23,042 nt of DNA from DUZB01 sp964407525 (GTDB taxonomy: Bacteria > Desulfobacterota > DSM-4660 > Desulfatiglandales > Desulfatiglandaceae), in NCBI GenBank assembly GCA_964407525.1, contig CAYOWC010000045.1, positions 1 through 23,042 on the forward strand, read 5' to 3'. The first letter of the stretch is position 1, and every line of letters starts with the position of its first letter. Below the pieces are notes generated by a model that saw only the letters and a program-made list of their open reading frames with translations, did not search any database and was not told where the DNA came from. The translations under genes and the position numbers were made by a program. This document shows, in pieces, positions 16,312 to 23,042 of this stretch.

Positions 16312-17288
16312 AACGTGTTTTTTTAGCAGCTGCTCTGGCGTTTGCACTGCATGGACTCCTCTTCTGGATAAGCCCCGTTCTCCTTGGGAAGAAAAACGTC
16401 CATAAAACACAAAAACGTACGGTAACACTCAACCTGACTACTCGGAAAACTCCTGCACCAACGCCAAAACCACCTTCTCCCGTACCCACAGCTGCAATGG
16501 ACGAAACCGCCTCCAAAGTTCAGAAATTATTAAAAAAACATGAGGTCAAACAGAAAACGGTAAAGAATCCTCCGCCAATCCCAGAAGTGGAAAAAGTTCC
16601 AACACCTGAAAAAACAATCCCTCAGACAGTAAAGAAAAAAACACCTCCGATACCGGAAAAGAAAAAAACCACACCAAAAAAAAAGCTGCCCCCCATATCT
16701 GAAAAGAAAGAGCTTACGCCAAAGAAGAAGATAGCGCCTCCTCCGAAGAAGATCACCAAGCCGGAAAAAAAGCCGGCCAAGAAAAAAGAGGACGTCAAAG
16801 TAGTGCAACCGCAGAAACCTCTTCCGCCGAAACCCGCAAAAAAAGCTCCTGAAACTAAATCTAAGACACTAGAAAAAACGAAGAGGGACCCTTCACGTTC
16901 GAAAAATATTGAGACCTCAAACAGGCAAGCCGCCCAGTCGGTAAACCAGAACAGCCGGACTCCTGTCACCGCCCCATCCCCTTCTTCAAATCCTGACATA
17001 AAGGAAATCCAGAAAACTATACCCGGTTATAAGAACAATCCTGCACCTGCGTACCCCAGGAAAGCACGAAGGCGCGGATACAAGGGAACTGTTGTCCTGA
17101 ATGTCTTGGTAAGCGAAAAAGGTGCTGTGATGGGGGTACGCCTCTCAAAATCCAGCGGGCACAAGATACTTGACAGAGCGGCGGAAACAGCGGTCAGGGA
17201 ATGGATTTTTGAACCAGGCACCGTAGGAACAAAAAAAGTTGAGATGTGGGTCAACGTCCCTGTCCGTTTCGATCTGAAATCCAGGTGA
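16308..17288 (+). CDS. TonB family energy transducer with long Lys/Pro rod
   Basis: A 326-residue protein. The N-terminal helix is about 4-22 and holds H15, matching the functional histidine of TonB. Residues about 48-230 are a lysine/proline-rich rod that would span the periplasm. The C-terminal domain (about 243-323) has the TonB pattern PAYPRKARRRGYKGTVVL, then KSSGHKILDRAAETAVREW, then FEP. The GTG start overlaps the ExbD stop by four bases. It transduces proton-motive force to outer-membrane TonB-dependent transporters; none is encoded here, so its client receptors are elsewhere. The rod is longer than in many TonB proteins, which fits a thick periplasm but proves nothing. Confidence 0.92.
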   Translation: MKRVFLAAALAFALHGLLFWISPVLLGKKNVHKTQKRTVTLNLTTRKTPAPTPKPPSPVPTAAMDETASKVQKLLKKHEVKQKTVKNPPPIPEVEKVPTPEKTIPQTVKKKTPPIPEKKKTTPKKKLPPISEKKELTPKKKIAPPPKKITKPEKKPAKKKEDVKVVQPQKPLPPKPAKKAPETKSKTLEKTKRDPSRSKNIETSNRQAAQSVNQNSRTPVTAPSPSSNPDIKEIQKTIPGYKNNPAPAYPRKARRRGYKGTVVLNVLVSEKGAVMGVRLSKSSGHKILDRAAETAVREWIFEPGTVGTKKVEMWVNVPVRFDLKSR

Positions 17289-17307
17289 CGCTCAGGCAAA
17301 CAATATT

Positions 17308-18231
17308 ATGATTTCTATTGCAAACACCATTATTCCCATTTTTCTCATTATTCTGCTGGGGTGGTTTCTTCGTTCAAGAAAATTTGTATCAGCCGAAATT
17401 CTTGTTCCTCTTAATCGCCTGGTATATTATCTTGCCATCCCCGCAATGATTTTCAAAGCACTGGCAAATGCCTCATTCTCGGCATTTTTTAATCCCACTC
17501 TACTTGCAGCCACCCTTGGACCGATTATTATCGTCTTTTTTATCGCACTCTTCTTCGGCTTTGTATTTTCCGTAAAACGGGAACTCATGGGCACCTTTGT
17601 TCAGAGCTCATTTCATGGCAATCTGGGATATATCGGCTTTGCCGTGAGTTATTATCTGTTGGGTGAAGAGGGATTGACCATGGCAAGTGTCCTCTCCGGA
17701 TTTATAATGCTTTTACAAAACTTCCTCGCGGTTCTGGTACTCCAATTTTTTTCCGGAACCGTGGACAACCCCAGAGGCGTATGGTTCTTCATAAAAAAGA
17801 TATGGGGGAACCCTGTCATCCTATCTGCTATAGCAGGAATTGCCTTTTCGGTTCTGGAAATCCCCATCGGAACCACCATAGATAGAAGCCTTGGAATATT
17901 GAGTGGTATGGCTCTTCCACTGGGTCTGTTAGTCATTGGATCCTCCATCTCCCTCAAACTCGTGCGGGCGCATATAGGCGTTTCTTTTCTGGCGGGCGTT
18001 TTCAAACTCCTTTTGCTTCCCGGCATCGGCCTCGCAGCCTATTCACTTTTTAGAATTCCACCGGAACAGCTTGTACCGGGAGTAATCCTTTTAGCCTGTC
18101 CAACTGCAACCATTACCTATATCATGGCGGGAGAGATGAAAGGATCCACTAGTCTGGCGTCTTCAGCCATTTCCATGAATACGCTCCTTTCGGGTTTAAC
18201 CTTCTTCTTCTGGCTCGGTCTCCTTACTTGA
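17308..18231 (+). CDS. AEC (auxin efflux carrier) family permease
   Basis: A 307-residue, very hydrophobic protein with about ten predicted helices in two inverted halves. The start MISIANTIIPIFLIILLGWFLR and the motif LNRLVYYLAIPAMIFKALA (about 36-54), plus GNLGYIGFAVSYYLLG and LACPTATITYIMA, are typical of the AEC family. Bacterial members include putative malate, malonate or other organic-acid permeases, but the substrate is not fixed here. It follows TonB by about 20 bases and may be co-transcribed, although a functional link is unclear. No strong ribosome binding site precedes the start. Confidence 0.87.
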   Translation: MISIANTIIPIFLIILLGWFLRSRKFVSAEILVPLNRLVYYLAIPAMIFKALANASFSAFFNPTLLAATLGPIIIVFFIALFFGFVFSVKRELMGTFVQSSFHGNLGYIGFAVSYYLLGEEGLTMASVLSGFIMLLQNFLAVLVLQFFSGTVDNPRGVWFFIKKIWGNPVILSAIAGIAFSVLEIPIGTTIDRSLGILSGMALPLGLLVIGSSISLKLVRAHIGVSFLAGVFKLLLLPGIGLAAYSLFRIPPEQLVPGVILLACPTATITYIMAGEMKGSTSLASSAISMNTLLSGLTFFFWLGLLT

Positions 18232-18542
18232 TCTATATAGGTGTTGATATCTTTTCAAAGGGTATTATGATATTGTTGAATTTTTGGGCTTGGTCCTAAC
18301 ATCGGCCATTAGGGCAGTTTTCTTACTCCTAATCTTAATCGTAATCCTAATCGAATAGCCCTGGAATAGGTTCAAAGGAGTATGATTATGATTATGAACT
18401 GCTGAACGAATTTTTGGATAATCGTATCAAGTGGGCGAAGTTAGAACCAAACCCGAATTGTTTTCAAGAAAATGACACAAAAAAACGGTCATTCATGGAT
18501 AGAAACACAATATTCTACAAAACCTGAACGGATGGATAACGA
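18232..18542. other. Intergenic region of about 310 bases with short-period repeats
   Basis: No gene is seen. The middle contains the hexamer repeats at 18328-18398 described separately. A weak 5-base hairpin (CCTAA at 18295-18299, TTAGG at 18309-18313) followed by a T-rich stretch could be a poor terminator for the AEC gene, but I do not claim it. No clear promoter for the PHP gene was found. Confidence 0.5.
18328..18398. repeat. Degenerate hexamer repeats in opposed orientation
   Basis: Left part (18328-18357): CCTAAT, CTTAAT, CGTAAT, CCTAAT, CGAATA, five six-base units. Right part (18381-18398): TATGAT, TATGAT, TATGAA, three units, reading GATTATGATTATG. The left arm reads TAATC and the right arm GATTA, so the two are inverted and might pair imperfectly around a loop of about 25 bases. 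Confidence 0.55.
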
Positions 18543-19376
18543 ATGAAAAACTCTCCTCAAAACCCGATACCGAAACTACCTGATTATCATTTCCATACGA
18601 GTTTATGTAAACACGCAAAAGGAGAACTGCGAGATTTCCTGAATTCGGCAGGAATCAAAGGAATACCTGAAATCTGCTGTACCGATCATGCACCGAATCC
18701 AGATGGTTTCGATTCGGAGAACCGCATGGATCTGAAGCAATACCCATTGTACCGAGCCGCGTTTGAAGAGCTGAAAGATTCCGACTTCCCCAAAATTCTT
18801 TTCGGTATTGAAGCCGACTATTACAACGGATGTGAGATTTTCCTCAAACAATGGCTCACTGAAGAGCCATTTGATTTCGTATTAGGGTCTGTTCATTCCA
18901 TCGAAGGCTGGGGATTTGACAATCCCGCAGAGCGCCATCTCTGGGACTCTGCTGATATTTCAACAACCTGGAAGAACTATTTTTCAGTAATTACAAAACT
19001 TGTGGATACAGGACTTTTTGATGCCATAGGCCATCTGGACCTCCCAAAAAAATTCGGGCATCGGCCTCCGGACAAAGCTCTGAAGGAGATGACTGCCCCC
19101 CTGTTGGACCGCATGGCAATCTCAGGGATTGGGATAGAAATCAACACATCAGGATTAAGGAAACCGGTAAAAGAGATCTATCCCTCACCTCTCATCCTCA
19201 GAATGGCATGTGAACGTGAGATTCCAATCTGCTTCGGTTCAGATTCTCACAACCCGAAGGAAATGGGATTCGATTTCGAAAGCGCGCTTGCCATGGCCCG
19301 TGAAGTATCATACACTCATTACTTCAGGATAAAAAACAGAAAGAAAAAAATGGTCCTTCTCCCGGAGACGGACTGA
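18543..19376 (+). CDS. PHP-domain phosphatase, histidinol-phosphatase (HisK/HisJ) type
   Basis: A 277-residue PHP-superfamily protein. Metal-binding residues are visible in order: H16 and H18 in DYHFHTSLCKHA, D48/H49 in CCTDHAP, E90 in FGIEADYY, H118 in SVHSI, H164 in GHLDL, and D234/H236 in GSDSHNP. This full set, the length and the SVHSIEGWGFDNP segment match histidinol-phosphatases of the HisJ type, which hydrolyse L-histidinol phosphate in histidine synthesis. Other PHP phosphoesterases share the fold, so the substrate is likely but not proved. No other his gene is nearby. The start ATG at 18543 has only a weak ribosome binding site. Confidence 0.87.
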   Translation: MKNSPQNPIPKLPDYHFHTSLCKHAKGELRDFLNSAGIKGIPEICCTDHAPNPDGFDSENRMDLKQYPLYRAAFEELKDSDFPKILFGIEADYYNGCEIFLKQWLTEEPFDFVLGSVHSIEGWGFDNPAERHLWDSADISTTWKNYFSVITKLVDTGLFDAIGHLDLPKKFGHRPPDKALKEMTAPLLDRMAISGIGIEINTSGLRKPVKEIYPSPLILRMACEREIPICFGSDSHNPKEMGFDFESALAMAREVSYTHYFRIKNRKKKMVLLPETD

Positions 19377-19404
19377 GGAATCTTGCCAAGCGGGTAGGAG
19401 TTAC

Positions 19405-19713
19405 ATGGATGAGGAAGAATACAATAGAAAGCTTTCGGAGTTACGGGTACTGAAAAGTATTCAGGAATATCAGAATTCCGACAGCGACCGCAAAACCGCT
19501 CTGCATCCAATCAGGGTTCCTCACGAACTTCTCTATGAGGCTTTAAAGCTTCATGGACCGGAAAACGCAGACAACCTGATTCATCATATCTTCAGGCTGG
19601 GTCTGGATCTATGGAGCGAGAACTTCTTCAACAATGCCTTCGGGACGAAACAAGCCCTGCAAAATTTCATCGAACAGGTAAAAGACAGGAAACCCGATAC
19701 TCGGAGAGAGTAA
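19405..19713 (+). CDS. Small protein with possible ribbon-helix-helix core
   Basis: A 102-residue soluble protein, with a good TAGGAG five bases before ATG. It starts 28 bases after the PHP gene, so it may share its transcript. The central part HPIRVPHELLYEALKLHG followed by a helix NADNLIHHIFRLGLDLW resembles a short strand plus two helices of ribbon-helix-helix DNA-binding proteins, but conservation is too loose for a firm call. The N-terminus is a charged helix. It ends convergently with the MltD-like gene, 14 bases away. I do not recognise the family. Confidence 0.5.
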   Translation: MDEEEYNRKLSELRVLKSIQEYQNSDSDRKTALHPIRVPHELLYEALKLHGPENADNLIHHIFRLGLDLWSENFFNNAFGTKQALQNFIEQVKDRKPDTRRE

Positions 19714-19727
19714 GGGTATGGGAAAGT

Positions 19728-21659
19728 CTATTTTGGTTTGACTATCAGCACCTGCCCGGGAAAAATCATACTGCGAGAATTGAGCCCGTTCATGCGGAGT
19801 AGCTTTTCAACAGACAACCCGTGTTTTTGAGCAATCGTATAGGGCGAGTCCCCTTTCATGACCGTGTACCCACCCGCCACTACTACCGGTGTGGGACTCT
19901 GTACTTTTACCGTATTTTTTGGTTTTGGCATCTTCAGGCGCTGGCCGATACTCAGTCGAGAACTCCTCAGTCCGTTCACCGACTTGATGGCCTTTGTGGT
20001 GGTTCCGAATCGGTTGGCGATTTTCCAAAGTGAATCACCCTTTCGAACCACGTATATCTTCGGACTTTTTTCTGCAACCCGCTGCTTTTGAGGTGAGGAT
20101 ATGTGTTTCCCTGCGGATGCGTATCGTTTTCCCACAGGAATTTTCAATTTCCAACCCACCTTCAGATAACTCGTCCTGCGAAGGCCATTCAACCCCATAA
20201 TGGCCCCAACACTTGTCCTGTACTTTTTCGCAATGCCCGAAAGAGTTTCTCCTTTTCGCACACGATGAACCACATAATCGGGTACCGGAGGGCGCCACTG
20301 GGGCAGCTTTTCGAATACAGAGGCAAACAAATTGCCTTTTCCCTGGGGCACACGGAAAGAGTATGCACCTGGAGGGGTTGAACTGTACCGCAAATCCGGA
20401 TTCAGAGATCTCAGTTCTTTGTACGAAACACCGATTTTTTTGCCTATAGTTTTCAGACTTACTTGTTTATCGGTAACAACCACATCGGTTTTAATCTCTT
20501 TGTCAACAGGGGGCAGTACAAAACCATACCCGGCGGGATCTTTCAGAATATGCAACACGGCAAGGAATTTAGGCACATAAAAGGCAGTCTCAGAAGGCAG
20601 CTTTCTGTAAAGATCCCAAAAGTGGTCAAGATAATTAATTCGCTGGGTTTTGATGCATCGAAGCACCCTCCCCTCCCCGCAATTGTAGGCGGCAAGGACA
20701 GTATACCAGTCTCCAAATATCTGATGCAGATCTTTCAGGTAGGCAATTGCAGCAGCGGTGGCTTTTTCCGGGTCCATTCTCTCATCAACCCATCTATCCC
20801 TGTTGAGGCCGTACCGATACCCAGTGGATGCGATAAACTGCCAGAGCCCAAGCGCCCTGGCGCTGGAAAGCGCTCTCACCTTAAATCCACTTTCGATGAG
20901 CGGAAGCCAGGAAAGTTCCGCCGGAAGTCCCGCCTCTTTTAACGCCTTCAAGATAGCGGGACGATACTGACCTGAACGACGGTAAGCATTGAGAAAACCT
21001 TTCTTCTCCCGCCTCTGGAAAAGCCTGATCGCCTTTTCCACATGATTGTTCATATCCAGAGGGATGGCATTATGAAGGCCATTAGCCACAGTATATCTCG
21101 AAGCATAGACTTCCATGATCCTTTTGGATATCGTGACGCGAAGATCATCTCGCTGCTGCAGAATGTCGGCGGATTTTTCCGCATTCACCTGCAGGATAAG
21201 CGCATAGGCTTCATCCAGTGCTTCAATGGCATGGTCCAGGTCTCCCTGATCCCAGAAATCATTGGAAATTTGACAGAATTCCAGTGCAGAATCAAGCAGC
21301 TCCTGGTCTGACTTTTTCTTTGCTTCGGTCCCATTCGAAGCCGGAACGTCCTCCTCGTCCAGAGAATCGTCATGGGTCTTTTCAATAATAGCAGGTGCGG
21401 AGATATTTTCTTTCACATGGGTAGTATTCTGGGAAGAGGTTTCCTTTTCCTGCACGCTGGGCAGAGGAGATTTTTTCCAGTATGTGGAAGACTCAGCAGG
21501 GATTTGTTTGATCTCAGATTTTTCGCCTGGTTCATCAAGGGAAGTTTTCACCTGATTTGAACCAGAAACACAACCTGCAAAAAACAGAAAGAAAGCGAGA
21601 AGCAAAACTCCACCAATGTTATAAATCAGAAACTCGGAATTATTTTTCATGGTCACCAT
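19728..21659 (-). CDS. mltD: MltD-like lytic transglycosylase lipoprotein with LysM repeats
   Basis: A 643-residue envelope protein. The N-terminus has a hydrophobic stretch and lipobox-like FFAGC (C30), predicting a lipoprotein. Residues about 120-195 are helical. The GH23 transglycosylase domain is about 235-365, with catalytic E256 in LPLIESGF, GLWQFIASTG (271-280) and AAYNCGEGRV (323-332). LysM modules follow: a degenerate one at about 393-437, then about 463-508, 535-578 and 597-641. It cleaves peptidoglycan glycan strands to 1,6-anhydro ends. A second ATG at 21650 is equally possible; neither has a strong ribosome binding site. Its upstream region is only partly visible, because a 100-N gap begins 12 bases upstream. 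Confidence 0.92.
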   Translation of the reverse strand: MVTMKNNSEFLIYNIGGVLLLAFFLFFAGCVSGSNQVKTSLDEPGEKSEIKQIPAESSTYWKKSPLPSVQEKETSSQNTTHVKENISAPAIIEKTHDDSLDEEDVPASNGTEAKKKSDQELLDSALEFCQISNDFWDQGDLDHAIEALDEAYALILQVNAEKSADILQQRDDLRVTISKRIMEVYASRYTVANGLHNAIPLDMNNHVEKAIRLFQRREKKGFLNAYRRSGQYRPAILKALKEAGLPAELSWLPLIESGFKVRALSSARALGLWQFIASTGYRYGLNRDRWVDERMDPEKATAAAIAYLKDLHQIFGDWYTVLAAYNCGEGRVLRCIKTQRINYLDHFWDLYRKLPSETAFYVPKFLAVLHILKDPAGYGFVLPPVDKEIKTDVVVTDKQVSLKTIGKKIGVSYKELRSLNPDLRYSSTPPGAYSFRVPQGKGNLFASVFEKLPQWRPPVPDYVVHRVRKGETLSGIAKKYRTSVGAIMGLNGLRRTSYLKVGWKLKIPVGKRYASAGKHISSPQKQRVAEKSPKIYVVRKGDSLWKIANRFGTTTKAIKSVNGLRSSRLSIGQRLKMPKPKNTVKVQSPTPVVVAGGYTVMKGDSPYTIAQKHGLSVEKLLRMNGLNSRSMIFPGQVLIVKPK

Positions 21660-21671
21660 AGGCTGAAAACT

Positions 21672-21771
21672 NNNNNNNNNNNNNNNNNNNNNNNNNNNNN
21701 NNNNNNNNNNNNNNNNNNNNNNNNNNNNNNNNNNNNNNNNNNNNNNNNNNNNNNNNNNNNNNNNNNNNNNN
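21672..21771. other. Assembly gap of exactly 100 N
   Basis: A run of 100 unknown bases. The round number suggests a scaffold placeholder, so its real length is unknown. The reading frame that joins the two sides cannot be trusted. Confidence 0.95.
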
Positions 21772-23042
21772 CCTCAAAAGGGCGATGAGGTTTTTTCTGT
21801 TATTCAAATCCGGCTGATCGAGAACTTTTTCATGCAGTTCTTTCAAAATTCTCCCCACCTCAGGCCCCGGTAAAAGGCCCGTTTCCGCCATAACCGTTCG
21901 ACCATTAACGGCAAGATTATTTCTCAGTACAACATTTCTTGATTCCAGTTGCGCTCGAACCCGATTTTTCAGCTCTGCCAGCGTTTTCATCTGCAATTCA
22001 CACTCGGTGTGGGTGGTAAGATCAGCTTCTCGCAGCGCAAACAGGTCCCAAATCAGAGGATCTCCCACTTTTCTGATCAGTCTCCTTACAGCTCCATCGC
22101 TCCACGCTGAATCATAAAAGATCAGGTGGTGCTTTATAAGATGGGTGACTTTTGAAATCACTGCGCCGCTGAATCTGAGCCGGTCCATGATTTCTCCCGC
22201 CAAAAAGGCGCTTTCCTTTTCGTGTCCATAGAAGTGCCATTCCCCATCAATTTTCCGGCGAACGCGTGGTTTAGCGATATCGTGCAGGAGCGCCGTTAGT
22301 CGCAAGTCAGGATCAGGCATGATGCTGTCGACCGTTTTGAGGATATGTTTAAGGATGGTATATCGGTGATATGTATTTTGTCTCTTAAAACGTCCCTCCT
22401 GAAGTTCCGGAAGGAACTCCTTTAAGATATTTGTTTTGATCATCAGATTAAACGAAGCCGACGGCTTCTCGGACATCAATATCCTGATTAGCTCATCCCG
22501 GATCCTTTCCTGCGCTATCGATTTCAGCAGGTTGGCAAGATCACCCATCGCCACCAGCGTATTTCTTTCAATACAAAACCCTGTTTCAGAGGCGAATCTC
22601 ACAGCGCGAAGAAGTCGTAAAGGGTCTTCCCGGAAACGGGCATGAGGGTTTCCGGAAGCTCTGACAACATGCTTCATCAGATCTCTTTGCCCCCCACAAG
22701 GATCAAAGATCCCTCCTGTTTCCTCATCAAGAGCCATGGCATTGATCGTAAAATCCCGGAGACAAAGGTCTTCCTCGATATTTCCTTTTTCTCCCCTGAA
22801 GGTTGTTATCTCAAAGGTCTGTCCATCGCTCACGAGGGAAACGGTATCGTGTTTGAGACAAAACTGTTTTTGTTCCTTAAAGATTTCCCGGATCAATTCG
22901 GGTGATGCGGATGTAGCCACATCCCAATCTTTCACAGGCTTTCCGCGACAGATATCTCTAACAGCTCCTCCCACAACATAGCCCTGGCATCCGGCTTTCT
23001 TTAGTTTTTCAAGGATGAACCGAACGAATGGTGGAATTTCAG
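21772..23042 (-). CDS. CCA-adding / poly(A) polymerase family nucleotidyltransferase, partial
   Basis: A class II nucleotidyltransferase, incomplete at both ends: it runs off the right edge and into the N gap. Reading past the GTG at 22974 to the window end stays open and gives IPPFVRFILEKLKKAGCQGYV before VGGAVRD, so the true start lies just outside. Visible motifs: GGAVRD, KDWDVATSA (metal-binding DxD), RDFTINAMA, FDPCGGQRDL, RFREDPLRLLRAVRFA, and an HD domain with LLHDIAKP and HFYGHEKESA. The enzyme repairs or builds the tRNA 3' CCA end, or adds poly(A) to RNA; these two cannot be told apart safely here. A short open tail ending at 21640 (residues FSAYGDHEK) overlaps the MltD start by 20 bases and may be its C-terminus if the gap keeps the frame. 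Confidence 0.9.

Noticed and set aside
16440..16990. Repetitive AAAGAA/CCTCC-like stretch in the TonB gene
   Set aside because: It encodes the lysine/proline rod of TonB and stays in frame, so it is not a separate repeat element; opposite-strand frames rich in F, L and G are shadows.
19821..20970. Several plus-strand frames opposite the MltD-like gene
   Set aside because: They are antisense to a gene with clear transglycosylase and LysM motifs and show no domain or ribosome binding site.

Overview
The window looks like a chromosomal segment of an anaerobic, Gram-negative bacterium, most likely a sulfate-reducing or syntrophic member of the Desulfobacterota (former Deltaproteobacteria). This is an inference from gene content: an eleven-heme cytochrome c fused to a quinone-reactive-type membrane domain, HdrD-like iron-sulfur proteins with paired CCG domains, a LarA-type nickel racemase, a ferredoxin-fused DUF362 protein, a TonB/Tol-type motor and TM-containing envelope proteins. 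Several intergenic spaces also carry small degenerate repeats. No rRNA, tRNA, transposase, phage gene or CRISPR array was seen.

Left part (1-3430): a small membrane protein, then a DUF362/ferredoxin protein on the minus strand, divergent from a LarA-family gene on the plus strand. A REP/BIME-like pair of palindromes lies in the divergent spacer.

Central left (3491-9461): the most interesting block is a compact plus-strand cluster. In order it holds an eleven-heme cytochrome c fused to a NarI/HdrE/DsrM-like membrane domain, a GlcD-type FAD 2-hydroxyacid dehydrogenase, a GlcF/HdrD-like protein, an atypical GcvH-like lipoyl protein, and a second HdrD-like protein. Together with LarA upstream, this reads as a pathway that takes a 2-hydroxyacid (lactate-like), interconverts its enantiomers, oxidises it through FAD, and passes electrons through Fe-S/CCG proteins to the membrane and periplasmic hemes. 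The lipoyl protein would be a dithiol/disulfide carrier, much as DsrC serves DsrMK. No glycine cleavage genes accompany it. The arrangement is seen in the sequence; the electron route is inference.

Central part (9494-15088): an exported AMIN-like protein, a large Cache-PAS-PAS hybrid histidine kinase with a C-terminal receiver, and a RecD2 helicase that starts 10 bases after the kinase ends.

Right part (15272-23042): a TolQ/ExbB - ExbD/TolR - TonB operon, an AEC-family permease, a PHP-domain phosphatase, a small protein with a possible ribbon-helix-helix core, then on the minus strand a MltD-like lipoprotein transglycosylase with LysM repeats and a CCA/poly(A) nucleotidyltransferase that runs off the right edge. 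A run of exactly 100 N (21672-21771) separates these last two, so the end of one and the upstream region of the other are not resolved. Four spacers (10094-10128, 15200-15227, 18328-18398 and perhaps 1-27) hold short-period degenerate repeats of different families.
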